Counted from the stretch's first letter, positions 1 through 8,738 are shown. The stretch: 15,090 bases of DNA from Euperipatoides rowelli (GCA_003024985.2 PXIH01S0016830.1); one strand, 5' to 3'. The notes: generated by a model from the letters alone, not told the origin. Numbers and translations: made by a program.

Positions 1-509
1 TATTATATTTTCAACTCGTTTTTAAATAACCTTCAAGTTAGAATTTCTTTTATTGATATTTGTAAACCTGCTATTGATATAATCGTTAGAGATAATGTCG
101 TAATGAGTTCATAGTTCTGCTAAAGTATAATCTTTAAAATATTAGTCAGGGTGTATAGATTAATATGACATCTAGGTGTATCTATTTGAAATAAAGATAA
201 AATGATAATGATGTCTTAAAGTATTGAAGGATATAACGTGATTATTTTCAATATTCTTTTAATAGTAATTTAAAATAAAATAGATACCGTATATTGTTTA
301 CATTAGAATTCATTAGAATTATTGATTTTCAAATATTGAATAAATGCTACGAGCACATTTTTATTACGATCTCATTTACAAAAGTTATTTTATTTTTTTA
401 TTTTTCAAATCACTTTTTAAACGTGGCTAAATGGTAGAGTATAAAACGATTTGAAGTTCTATTAACTGTATACGAGAAGTGGTACCGTAATGATATATTA
501 ATAAGCGGG
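1..509. other. AT-rich noncoding DNA, nothing recognised
   Basis: No reading frame of useful length, RNA gene, transposon end or ordered repeat was recognised here on either strand. The composition is strongly AT-rich, like the rest of the noncoding DNA in the window. Confidence 0.6.
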
Positions 510-722
510 TAGAATGATAGAATGGCAAAGAGTGGGTTCAAAAGGCATTGCTGTGTGAGCAAGGCTGTAATTGTAAATGTCCATGTATTGATATGGTGAT
601 TAATACACGGTTAGTAGACAACTCAGCGGGTGAGTTAGGTGGGGCAAGGGCACCCAAATTCGTGGAATGCTAATCCCCATAGTCAGATGCAGAGAATTCA
701 CTCTTTGCCATTTCTCATTCTA
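510..722. mobile_element. MITE-like element with terminal inverted repeats and TA flanks
   Basis: The left end (512-534) begins GAATGATAGAATGGCAAAG, and the right end (699-720), read on the minus strand, begins GAATGAGAAATGGCAAAG. The two ends match over about 22 bases apart from one small indel/substitution patch, and weaker similarity continues inward for about 12 more bases. Both ends are bordered by TA (510-511 and 721-722), the target duplication of Tc1/mariner-type elements. The roughly 209-bp body has no coding capacity, so this fits a nonautonomous MITE. The family assignment is inference from the TA flanks, because no transposase is present. TA is a weak duplication by itself in AT-rich DNA; the paired ends carry the call. 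Confidence 0.65.
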
Positions 723-883
723 TTCGATGAGATATGTGATTATGGTTTCTCGTTTTGAAAATAATTTTTAAACTGGAAGTGATGTTGTTAACGCATGTCT
801 CTGAAATATTTTCTAATATACTGTATAGACTAAATTTTTAAAAAAATATGTGTTTTATATACTGACTTTACGTATTTATTTGA

Positions 884-1188
884 GCATGTTTATGATGACG
901 TATTGAGCTGAAAATTTACAGGTATGATGTCATATACATCTTCTATGATCGCCCAAAAAATTGAGGTCCTGTGACGTCGGGTGGGTGTGGCACTGTGGTA
1001 AAAATTGACTAAAAGTTAAGTTCTTTGAAAATCAATTTGCATATCTGAATGATGACGTATGGAGCTGAAAATTAACAGGTATGATGTCACACATCTTCTA
1101 TGATCATGCCAAATATTGAGGTCCTGTGATATCAGGGGTGGGTGTGGCACTGTGGCAAAAAAAAAATCTAAAAATTGAAAAATATTCT
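884..1188. repeat. Tandem duplication, two diverged copies of about 155 bp
   Basis: Copy 1 spans about 884-1038 and copy 2 about 1039-1188. Shared blocks in the same order include GATGACGTAT, GAGCTGAAAATT, CAGGTATGATGTCA, CATCTTCTATGATC, TTGAGGTCCTGTGA and GGGTGGGTGTGGCACTGTGG. Small indels separate the copies. The unit has several TGACGT/TGACGTC-like motifs. No coding potential was seen. It could be two units of a dispersed satellite or part of an old DNA transposon. Confidence 0.85.
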
Positions 1189-1206
1189 AAGTCGATGAAC
1201 GTGAAC

Positions 1207-1345
1207 GAGAACTCGAAAAAAGATCCCGGATGTCTCCTCGAAAAATTTGAAGTATCCCATCATGCATCATAATGACTGAGAACGGGGATGAGAATCTCAA
1301 AAAAAGACCCGGATGCTGCTCGAAAAATTTGAAGTATCCCATCAT
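1207..1345. repeat. Second tandem duplication, about 57-bp core repeated at about 83 bp
   Basis: The cores at 1207-1263 and 1290-1345 share a GAGAA start, a run of A, GA(T)CCCGGATG, CTCGAAAAATTTGAAG and TATCCCATCAT. They differ by small indels. The spacer and flanks carry ATGCATCATAAT motifs, which recur further right (about 1372-1383 and 1460-1471). Confidence 0.8.
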
Positions 1346-1444
1346 AGGCCTACATCATAATTCATCCCAGAATGCATCATAATCTATCCCAGCATGCATA
1401 AGAATGAGAGTGAGAATGGGAACGGGGATGAGAATGGGAACGAG

Positions 1445-1572
1445 ACTGAGATGTCCTATCATGCATCATAATATGACATTATAGGTCCATATATGGGCAT
1501 AAAGAATGAGAAGGAGAGTGAGATGTACCATCATGCACATAATGTGATGTCATATGCCCATATTTGGGCATA
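1445..1572. repeat. Third duplication, units ending in a palindromic GCCCATAT...GGGCAT motif
   Basis: 1445-1501 and 1520-1572 share the order TGAGATGT, CTATCATGCA (or CCATCATGCA), ATAAT(A/G)TGA, a degenerate CCATAT and GGGCATAAA. The second copy keeps an 8-bp stem, TATGCCCA (1553-1560) with TGGGCATA (1565-1572). In the first copy the left half of the stem has decayed. A GGAAGTCAGCCATCTTGG block and a partial TAACGTCAC follow at about 1600-1628. Confidence 0.7.
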
Positions 1573-1639
1573 AAAACAGCCTAAATCTACAAAAAACAAA
1601 CAGGAAGTCAGCCATCTTGGATAACGTCACTGTCCTTGA

Positions 1640-3061
1640 AACGACAATTATACTTTACTGAAGAAAATAGAAATTATCACAGACATAGTGAATGACATGA
1701 CAGTTGAAATTCCAGATGATTTTAAGAGATCAGTAATGATTCCCATACCTAAACAAAGTAGCTAATAGTTTAGATTGTAGCAACTTTAGAACAATTAGTA
1801 TCATAAAACATGCAGCTAAGATATTATTAGGAGGAGTTCTTAGAAAAATAAGAAGTATAATTGATTAAAATCTGTCAGATGACCAATATGGATTCAGAGC
1901 CAACAAAGGAACTTGAGATGGAATCAAACACCATAGCACAAAAGAATTTAAGGATCATCAGACGCTGTACATTGGATTTGTAGATTTTGAGAAAGCGTTT
2001 GACAGAGTTGAACATAAAAAACTGGTAAATATATTGAAGAAGATAGGAATTGATGGAAAGGACTTAATTATAAGCAACTTGTATAAAAGACAAACAATAG
2101 CATGTAGGATAAATAATAGTTTTACTGATTGGTTTGAAGTAAACTGTGGTTTAAGACAAGGATGTTTGTGGTCTCCCTCATTTTTCAACATATATAGTGA
2201 AGAAAACATCAATGAAGCACTAAATGACATTGATGGAATAAAAATAGGATGAATGAACTTCAATAGAATAAGGTATACTGATGACATTGTCATGGCAAGT
2301 AAGGCCTAATTGGAAAGAGCCTAGCTAAAGATTAATATAATTGGGAAACAATACCGATTGAATATCAATATAAGAAAGACAAAACCACTGGTGATTGGTA
2401 ACAAAGGAAACAAATGCAAGATCTAAATGGAAGGGGAAATAATAGAACATGTGAATGAATTTAGATACAGTATTTGTGCAGCTTGATAACAGAAGATGGA
2501 AGAAATTCGAACAAGGATAGGAAAGGCAAAAATCTGCACTTTGCAAACAAAAAACTTCTAAGAAGGAATATTAACAAACATTTAAAATTAAAGATGTTAA
2601 AATGCTATGTTTGGTCAGTTTGCTTATATGGATGCAAGACTTGAACTTTAACCAAAGACTTGGAAAAGGTCAATGCTTTTGATATCTGTGTGCAAGAAGA
2701 TTGTTGAAAATAAAATGGAGAGATATGATCAGAAATAAGGACGTCTGGAAAAGATAAGAAGGTGGTTATAGTCTTTTGGATGAAGTGAGGAAATGGAAAT
2801 ATGTCAGGCATGTTTTGAAAGGATCTGTAGGAATTAGACTAGTAACAGCAATTGAGGGATGGATAGGAAGGGAAATAAAGAAGAGGAAGACCAAGAAGAG
2901 AATGGTTGGATGACCTTAAGGACTGGGCTAACATCCGGCAATTCTTTGTATTAAAAAAAAGAGCTCAAGATAGAAATCTTTGGCGATCCATGAACGCGAA
3001 ACTCTGCCTCGTTGAACACACCTAATGATGAAAGGATGATGCAAATAAAAAAAAAAAAAAA
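1640..3061 (+). mobile_element. Decayed non-LTR retrotransposon (LINE), reverse transcriptase to 3' tail
   Basis: The three plus frames, read piecewise, give the order of a LINE reverse transcriptase. First come finger motifs near 1720-1900 (VMIPIPKQS, a FRTISI block, DDQYGFRA). Then come the palm motif FVDFEKAFDRV (from 1977), the GLRQGCLWSP motif (about 2150-2176), and the catalytic box as YTDD at 2274-2285 where YADD is usual. A C-terminal stretch WLDDLKDWA...QDRNLWRSM (2885-3025) is intact and ends in TAA. The 3' end is TGATGAAAGGATGATGCAAAT plus A14. Stops and frameshifts break the frame repeatedly (for example before 1760, at 1866, 1915, 2250 and 2307). The 5' endonuclease part is missing. 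The arrangement resembles the endonuclease-reverse transcriptase LINEs common in invertebrates; the clade was not assigned. It is surely inactive. Confidence 0.9.
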
Positions 3062-3871
3062 TCACATCTCTCCTACAAATTGATAGATATACTGCAGTAA
3101 CAGTAAACTTATCCTTATTGAAGGATAGAAATTCAAAAAACGTAACAATGTTGATGAGTAATGATTGGAAATTAAATTGTTTACAAAACGATCTTCACTT
3201 CAATAAACACAATAACAACAATAAAAATAATGTAGAAGGAACAATGTTTTCAAATTAAATGGCATTTTCATATCGATAACTAAGTCTATAAAATAAAATT
3301 GGAATGGAGTTGTCTCATGATAATACTATCTTATAACTGTACTAGGGAATTAGTTTCTTTGTTTACAGCCTACTATATGTTTTTTTTCATGTACTGTATT
3401 GTATATTTATTTCAAAGCCTACAATAGCTCCAAGTGTTGAACTTCAAGCATGAAAGGGGAGAAAGCCATACGATACACTAATAGCTTACGGTTAAGGCTT
3501 AATAAAATTTACGGCAATCATTCCAGGATATAAATAATCAGTTGCTTGCTGATTATTGTGAACAAATAAAATAATAAGTGGGACCCTAACATTTTGATGC
3601 CATACTCAATCTAAAGGGTGCTGTGGACACAACTATTAATCTTATGATATTTTGAACTGAAAATAAAAATTATGCTAGTCTACATAACAAAAAGGAAGCC
3701 AAATATTTTTTTTATTCAAACATTTCTTTTTGTAAATCCTAAAATAAAATTTCACATCATTGGGGGTTTAACTTTTTTAATTAAAATTGCAATTTATCTT
3801 TATGGTAGCTAGATGTATTTTTTTTTTCTTAATGCAAATAATTTTAGAATTTAATATTCTTTCTTTTCCAG
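3062..3871 (+). other. Upstream DNA and probable 5' intron of the ASB-type gene
   Basis: AT-rich DNA without a convincing reading frame. Its right end looks like an intron 3' end: a pyrimidine-rich run ending TTCTTTCTTTTCCAG with AG at 3870-3871. An alternative weaker AG lies at 3846-3847. The 31 in-frame codons before 3880 are hydrophobic and T-rich and read through this tract, so they are probably intron rather than protein. The upstream exon and promoter were not located. Confidence 0.55.
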
Positions 3872-3879
3872 AAAGTAAA

Positions 3880-5244
3880 ATGACTGGTCATCAACGGGCG
3901 TTGGCTGATAGTATCACGGCTAAAGCTCCTTTAGATGATATTCGCATCCTTTTAGCCTCAGGAGCTAAAATCAATGAACCAGTGACTCAAGGACTTCATC
4001 CTTTACATTATGCGGTGTATGAACGCTATTTAGAGTGTATAAAGCTTTTTCTAGTGAGAGGAGCAAATATTAATGTGCGTGATGAGGTTGGTTACTCTCC
4101 GTTGCATTTGTGTGCTGAAAGAGGTTTTTTGGATGTAATCAAGCTACTTTTGGATTACAATGCCCAAGTTGACTTTACTGATCCTACTAGTGTAGATCCT
4201 TATCCAAAAGATATTCTTGCTGATGAACCACTCAGGTTAGCCATCAAGAATGGACATTATGAATGTGTTAAACTACTACTTCAAAATAAAGCAAATCCAA
4301 ATGCACGATATTTCCTTGGATCTGAGATTAATCTTATTAATCCGCTTAATGTTAAATTTCTACAGTTACTACTCATGCATGGAGCAGATCCAAATTCCAG
4401 AGATCGAAGTGGTCTTACTCCATTAATGAAAGCTGTTCGCAATCCTGAAGCTATCGATTCTGTACTCTTACTTCTTAAATATGGTGCAGATGTGAACGCT
4501 TATGCTAATGCAAGACAAGACTATCGTACAGTTTTACATTATGCTGTCCTCAGTGGCAATTTAGATACTGTCAATTTAATCATCAAACAAGGTGCAAAAG
4601 TCAACATGAGTGAAGATTATAATAAACCTAGTCCTTTGGATTTTGCTGTTTTAAGAGATGATCCTAAAATGGTAGAATTAATGATTAAAAATAAAGCTAC
4701 AATCAATACTTATTCTCCTCTTATTGGATCGCCTTTACATGTCTGTGTAAGTGGTGAATTAAAACATCAGTTAGAAATTATGCAGATGTTATTGGATAAT
4801 ATTGCAGATCCTAATTTGTATACTGAAGGTGAAGAAGGACCACTTTTAAAATCACCCATTGTTGAATACTTGAATTGCAATGAAACATTTTGTCCCAAAG
4901 TTATACATCTTTTATTAAAATATGGGAGTCGTGTTATCATGAGGAGTCCCCCAAAGGACCCTAGAGGTATTTTACGTAGTTTACATAAGTTGTCTGACTC
5001 ACCACAAGTTTTTAACATTCTTGTTGAAGCAGGTGAGAAATTTGATACTCTACGAATTGCAAAATTATCTACTCTTACGAGTGAACAAAAAAAAATACTC
5101 CTGTCGGTTGCTTCTCAGCCACTTCCTCTCATGTATCAAGCCAGATTATTTATTCGCCAGCATCTTGGTTTGAAACTACCTCAAAAAGTACAACAACTTT
5201 TTATACCTGCCACATTAAAATCTTTTTTATTATGTGAGTTTTAA
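3880..5244 (+). CDS. Ankyrin repeat and SOCS box (ASB-type) protein
   Basis: This frame encodes 454 residues from the ATG at 3880. I chose that start because it follows a good splice acceptor (AG at 3870-3871) by 8 bases, has A at -3, and begins where sequence of protein character begins. Ankyrin units are visible at about residues 38-67, 71-100, 115-142, 177-207, 215-243, 250-277 and 282-312, with weaker ones near 153-173 and 322-353. They carry the usual PLH/PLxxA and LLLxxGAxxN pattern. Residues about 412-451 match a SOCS box: a BC-box (L417, then A421 where Cys is usual, R422, I425-R426) and a Cullin-box-like LFIP (440-443) followed by LKSFLL. Proteins of this family are known substrate receptors for Elongin B/C-Cullin 5 ubiquitin ligases; the substrate cannot be read here. 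The length fits ASB proteins (about 300-600 residues). The orthologue was not assigned. The frame is intact, so the gene is probably functional. A GTGAGT donor at 5234-5239 means the last three codons may be intron. Confidence 0.92.
   Translation: MTGHQRALADSITAKAPLDDIRILLASGAKINEPVTQGLHPLHYAVYERYLECIKLFLVRGANINVRDEVGYSPLHLCAERGFLDVIKLLLDYNAQVDFTDPTSVDPYPKDILADEPLRLAIKNGHYECVKLLLQNKANPNARYFLGSEINLINPLNVKFLQLLLMHGADPNSRDRSGLTPLMKAVRNPEAIDSVLLLLKYGADVNAYANARQDYRTVLHYAVLSGNLDTVNLIIKQGAKVNMSEDYNKPSPLDFAVLRDDPKMVELMIKNKATINTYSPLIGSPLHVCVSGELKHQLEIMQMLLDNIADPNLYTEGEEGPLLKSPIVEYLNCNETFCPKVIHLLLKYGSRVIMRSPPKDPRGILRSLHKLSDSPQVFNILVEAGEKFDTLRIAKLSTLTSEQKKILLSVASQPLPLMYQARLFIRQHLGLKLPQKVQQLFIPATLKSFLLCEF
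5234..5239 (+). other. Candidate 5' splice donor before the ASB stop codon
   Basis: TTATTAT|GTGAGT fits the donor consensus well from +1 to +6. Splicing here would end the exon after one base of a codon, following KSFLL. A next exon starting with a base pair such as AT or AC would give Tyr, as in the YLLYE-like ends of known SOCS boxes. The alternative is read-through to TAA at 5242-5244. The acceptor was not identified. Confidence 0.5.
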
Positions 5245-6189
5245 ATTATGTTGGGAAAATATATGCAATTTATGCATGGATCTTATGAACTTCATTTCTG
5301 AACAATTAATTGCCATTCACAAATAATTTATTTTTTTTACTCTAATACAAATGTGTTTTGTTGGTCTAGTTTCTATTCACTTATCTTGTACAGGGTATTT
5401 ATAGGCAATGGGAAAATTCATGACAATTATTAGGGGATAATAAATCTTAAACATTTTCTATTTTTCTTTATTTTTTTTTCAATCAATAATTTCAAGAGAA
5501 GTTATTAATTCTCAATTTTTTCATGAAATATATAATTACTGAATCTATTTTGTATTTTTATTTAACTTGTTTTGTATTAGAGTATTTATGATAGTCATAT
5601 TGCTCACCATCACTTTTCAATTTTAAATTTCTTCATGAAATTTCATTTCTCCATGTTTGAAGATGCCCTATTACATAAACTTATAACTAGCATGCTTATT
5701 TATTTATTATCAAATTATATTCAGCTTAACATTCCTGGCAGGATTATTTGGATAATTGTTTTGTAAAATAATTTATAGATCTATAGGAATTTGTACAAAA
5801 TTATAATTCCAGGGGTTGCTCTGGCTGACATGGTTTTATTTTTTATACCAGTAGGCTAATTAATGGAAGATTTTAAAGTGAGGCAACACTCATTTTGTTT
5901 AAAAAACAAAAATTCTATCTTACTTTGAAAAATTTGAATATTTAACTTATTAAAAAATATGCTTGTACTGAATCTCGTAAAAAAAAAATTCTATTTTGTT
6001 TTTAAAAAATAAATATTTTTTTTTTTTTTAATGTAAAAATAAAGTACAGCATACTTTATTTACATATAATGTATTGCAGCTTTCTTCATTCTTTGATCAT
6101 GTGACTATTTTCCTTATCTCATCCTCATTTAACCTTGACAATGAATCCTTGAATATTTTCCTAATTAAATCTTCCTTGAAAAAAATCCT
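5245..6189 (+). other. Downstream region: 3' UTR or intron of the ASB gene, AT-rich
   Basis: No coding frame was recognised. The first canonical AATAAA on the plus strand is at 5439-5444, about 195 bases after the TAA, and could serve as the polyadenylation signal. More AATAAA hexamers occur near 6008 and 6038. If the donor at 5234 is used, this stretch is intron instead; TACAG at about 5390-5394 is one possible acceptor. Nothing else ordered was seen. Confidence 0.4.
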
Positions 6190-6304
6190 TCAACACTCAA
6201 ATTCAATATCTCAAAAGTTCCGAGTTTGATTACGAGTATATCCACTAAATAGATATACCCGTAATCAAACTCGGAACTTCTGAGATATTGAATTTGAGTG
6301 TTGA
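6190..6304. repeat. Long near-perfect inverted repeat (53-bp arms, 9-base loop)
   Basis: The left arm is 6190-6242, the right arm 6252-6304, and the loop 6243-6251. The arms pair at 51 of 53 positions. Both mismatches are A (left) against C (right) on the plus strand, so on the minus strand they become G-U wobble pairs and the transcript would pair fully. The arms share, for example, TCCGAGTTTGATTAC. This fits a foldback/MITE remnant or a recent inverted duplication. A shorter hairpin, TGTCCC-ACA-GGGACA, follows at 6316-6330. Confidence 0.9.
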
Positions 6305-6606
6305 TCCGGCTCGACTGTCCCACAGGGACATAAAATATTTTTACTTTATAGTTACATGGGTGAAGTAAAGGGAGAATTTTTTTAAAAAATTTGAATTTTA
6401 TTGTGACAAATTTTACAAATCAATATAGCCTACTGTATGTATTCATTTTTTGGTATCTTATTAAAAAGTTACTTGTTCATTCATCTTCCATCTCTAATCT
6501 GAATATAGTATCGTAATAATATTGATTCGAATAAGAATGAATATCTATAACTTGCAATAATTTTAAAATTAAAAATAATAATATAGACTTAGTAATCGCA
6601 ATTATA
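6305..6606. other. AT-rich spacer with one small hairpin
   Basis: Apart from the TGTCCC-ACA-GGGACA stem-loop at 6316-6330 (6-bp stem, 3-base loop), nothing was recognised on either strand. Confidence 0.5.
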
Positions 6607-6766
6607 CAGGGTGTCCATGTTCACCTGGTTAAGAAACTATAACAGATAATGAAATACAGTTAACTACACATTGTAAAACTCAATTTTTTTTTACAAACAT
6701 TTGAGATCATGACTAGCAAACTTCCACATGTGATCTTTTTATAGCTCTAAGAATATCTAGTCTTCA

Positions 6767-7072
6767 CTATTTTTCTCTCCAAATGTTAACATTTCTGATA
6801 CGGTGTTCAAATCCTGGATAATCCTGCCCCATAATTTCTCCTCTAATTAGCTGTTTTACATAGGCCCACACTTGGTCCTCTTTGCAGAGCCACAGAAAAA
6901 GATCATGGGGTTTGATGCCGGATGACCTTGATGGTCATGCAATTGGCCCATCTCAACTATTCCAATGATTTGGGAATTTCTCATCAAGGAAATTATGCAT
7001 TTGTAAGCCCCAGTGTGTGTGTGTGATGGGGGGATTTTGCTGAAAATAAATGTTCAGCTACATGTCTTCCAG
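6767..7072 (-). pseudogene. Mariner/IS630-type transposase remnant, C-terminal catalytic part
   Basis: One minus frame of 102 codons stays open apart from three internal stops and ends in TAG at 6767-6769. In order it reads LEDM at the start, then NIYFQQN where the family has an FQQDGA-like motif with the second catalytic Asp (Asn here), then FLDEKFPNHW, DGPIA and PSRSS in place of WPxRSPDLTP, and DLFLW in place of DFFLW. The order and spacing match the DDE/D region of mariner-like transposases. The stops lie after LEDM, after FPNHWNS and after DGPIA. Missing catalytic residues and nonsense codons mean it is dead. I see no frameshift across the 102 codons, so decay has been by point substitution. 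Confidence 0.8.
7012..7025. repeat. Short (GT)n microsatellite
   Basis: About seven GT units lie inside the mariner-like remnant. On the minus strand they replace the residues that normally follow the FQQDGA-like motif, giving an ITHTH stretch. Confidence 0.9.
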
Positions 7073-7256
7073 TGTGGAACTGAAAAAAAGTTGAAGCCTA
7101 TCAAGCTAGGTGTCTCAGTTGATCTCCATGCTGGTAATGCTTGTAACAGTCTTTACAAGTGTTGCAAAAACGTTTTGAGTAAACATTGTGCAGTTATTCA
7201 TTATCTGTTATACTGTATTGAGTATCTTAATGTGAATAAATTATGAACATCCTTTT

Positions 7257-8440
7257 TATCCTTTATTAAACTTTCCTAATCTTGATCCCATTTGTTTGTT
7301 GAAACTCGGTTTGAGTTTTGTTTTAGAATTTTTATATTGACTTGTATAATACTGTATCTCTAAAGAAAAAATTTTGAGAAAATATTTATTTAAAAATAAT
7401 AACACCAAATCTAAGATGGAGTTGAACTGGGTTGATTTATTTAACAGTGGTTGAGGAAAATGAAGGAAAAGGGCTATGTAAAAATATTTATTACTTTTAT
7501 TAAAGCTTTTTTTTTTAACTGCCAACTTGCAGCCTTTTTGAATTGTATTGTCATGCCTCTAAAATGCTTAAAACTAAGACAGATTGAAGAAAAGAATATG
7601 TGCAGAAGAGAATATTTTTAATTCAAATTATTTTTTCATATTCTGGGTAAATTCGAAATTAAAAAAATACATTTAATTTTGGGTAGAAATGTATTAAGAT
7701 TGCAAAAAATAATCATCAAATTATCTTTACTTAACATTTATTTATGAATAAATAGCCTACTGAACTGTAAATAAGAATTAGAAACTTCCTTGTTAGTGTT
7801 TACATTAATATTAATGCTGTCATATTGATATTTTATTTTATTTTTTTATAGTCTGAGATTTTTCTTATTGTTTATGATTGGGGTAATATCCCCTAATGTT
7901 ATAAATATTATAAAATTTATAATTGAAAATTATATTTCAATGATATTTAATGATGGTGAAGGTGATGGATGAAGACAACTTTTGATTTATTATAGTTGAT
8001 TATGCTTTTTAAAAACAATGTTCAGAAACTAAGATTATAATAGAGCAGTTTATTACAATATAAAATATTTCGTTTTTAGAACGAAAAATAATTTTTTTTA
8101 ATACTTTTATATGTATCTGGTTTTAGAAACAGATCACTTACTGTATATGAAGTTTGTAAATAATATCCGAACTGGTTATAATTATTTAATTTATATTTTG
8201 TAGCTGTTGTATAGTATCCTATATGCAGAAAGAAAAACTTTTATATGACTATTTTTTTTACTTAAAATATTTAAATGAAATGTATTAACTATTGGAAGAA
8301 TTTATTTAATTATAATTTATAGATGCAATCATTATAGCAAATAGGATTATTACAATAGGATTAATGGTTAATATATTGTAAATTAAATAAAATGTTTTAA
8401 TTTATTCACATAATTGTAGATGTATATTTTTTAAAATATA
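7257..8440. other. AT-rich intergenic DNA, nothing recognised
   Basis: Short open frames occur (for example a minus-strand frame at 7256-7525), but they are rich in Phe, Lys, Asn and Leu codons as expected of AT-rich random DNA. No transposon ends, RNA genes or ordered repeats were recognised. Confidence 0.6.
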
Positions 8441-8449
8441 TACTGTACA

Positions 8450-8600
8450 TAAACAGGCATATCTCACTAATAAGGCGGGTTAGGTTGCAGACCCCTGACA
8501 AAGTGAATCATAGTTTTTTTTTCCCTTTTCCAAGTACTTATAAAAGCCTTAAAACACATTTACAGTAAACTATCATATAACTTACTGTATAGAATACACA
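8450..8600. repeat. Possible degenerate DNA-transposon terminal segment
   Basis: GGCGGGTTAGGTTGCAGACC, followed by a GACAAAGTGAATCA block (about 8474-8511), resembles the end regions of widespread invertebrate DNA repeats that read GGGTTAGGTTCCAGACC. A TACAGTA...TACTGTA pair flanks 8563-8591. No partner end or target duplication was found. The family resemblance is from memory of repeat consensus sequences, so it is weak. Confidence 0.3.
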
Positions 8601-8738
8601 ATAGCGCTAGGTTGGAAAAATTGATGCAAAAATTAATAAAATATTTGTACTGAATAATAAAAATTAAATTTTATTATTTATGCCGGAAAAAAAATGAAAA
8701 TAATGTATTGTGAAAATAAGCATAATATAGGCTATATC

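Larger units (their letters stand above)
6607..7256 (-). mobile_element. Internally deleted mariner-like DNA transposon
   Basis: The left end, CAGGGTGTCCATGTTCAC after TA (6605-6606), and the right end before TA (7257-7258) form degenerate inverted repeats. They share TATAACAGATAATGAA (left 6640-6655; right, on the minus strand, 7199-7214). Similarity continues inward for about 50 bases (TAACT, CACA, TGT, ACTCAA, CAA blocks). The outermost bases are more diverged. The interior carries the C-terminal part of a transposase on the minus strand (see 6767-7072), while the N-terminal DNA-binding half is absent. At about 650 bp, against about 1.3 kb for full mariner elements, this is an internal deletion derivative. 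A GT microsatellite has grown at 7012-7025. Confidence 0.8.

Noticed and set aside
1958-2293. 111-codon minus-strand open frame
   Set aside because: Antisense shadow of the reverse transcriptase palm region, which is recognised by motifs on the plus strand.
2325-2811. Two minus-strand open frames of 73 and 68 codons
   Set aside because: Antisense shadows of the same LINE relic; Phe/Ser/Leu-rich with no domain.
4767-5018. 83-codon minus-strand open frame
   Set aside because: Antisense to the intact ASB-type coding sequence.
6190-6304. microRNA precursor
   Set aside because: The stem is nearly perfect over 53 bp with no usual bulges; a foldback repeat or siRNA-type hairpin fits better. Kept only as a possibility for small-RNA output.
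7013-7246. 77-codon plus-strand open frame
   Set aside because: It lies antisense to, and beyond, the mariner-like transposase remnant and starts in a GT microsatellite. It has no recognisable domain.
8474-8493. Insect-type telomere repeat (TTAGG)
   Set aside because: Only isolated GGTTAGGTT occurs; there is no tandem array, and the context looks like a transposon end.
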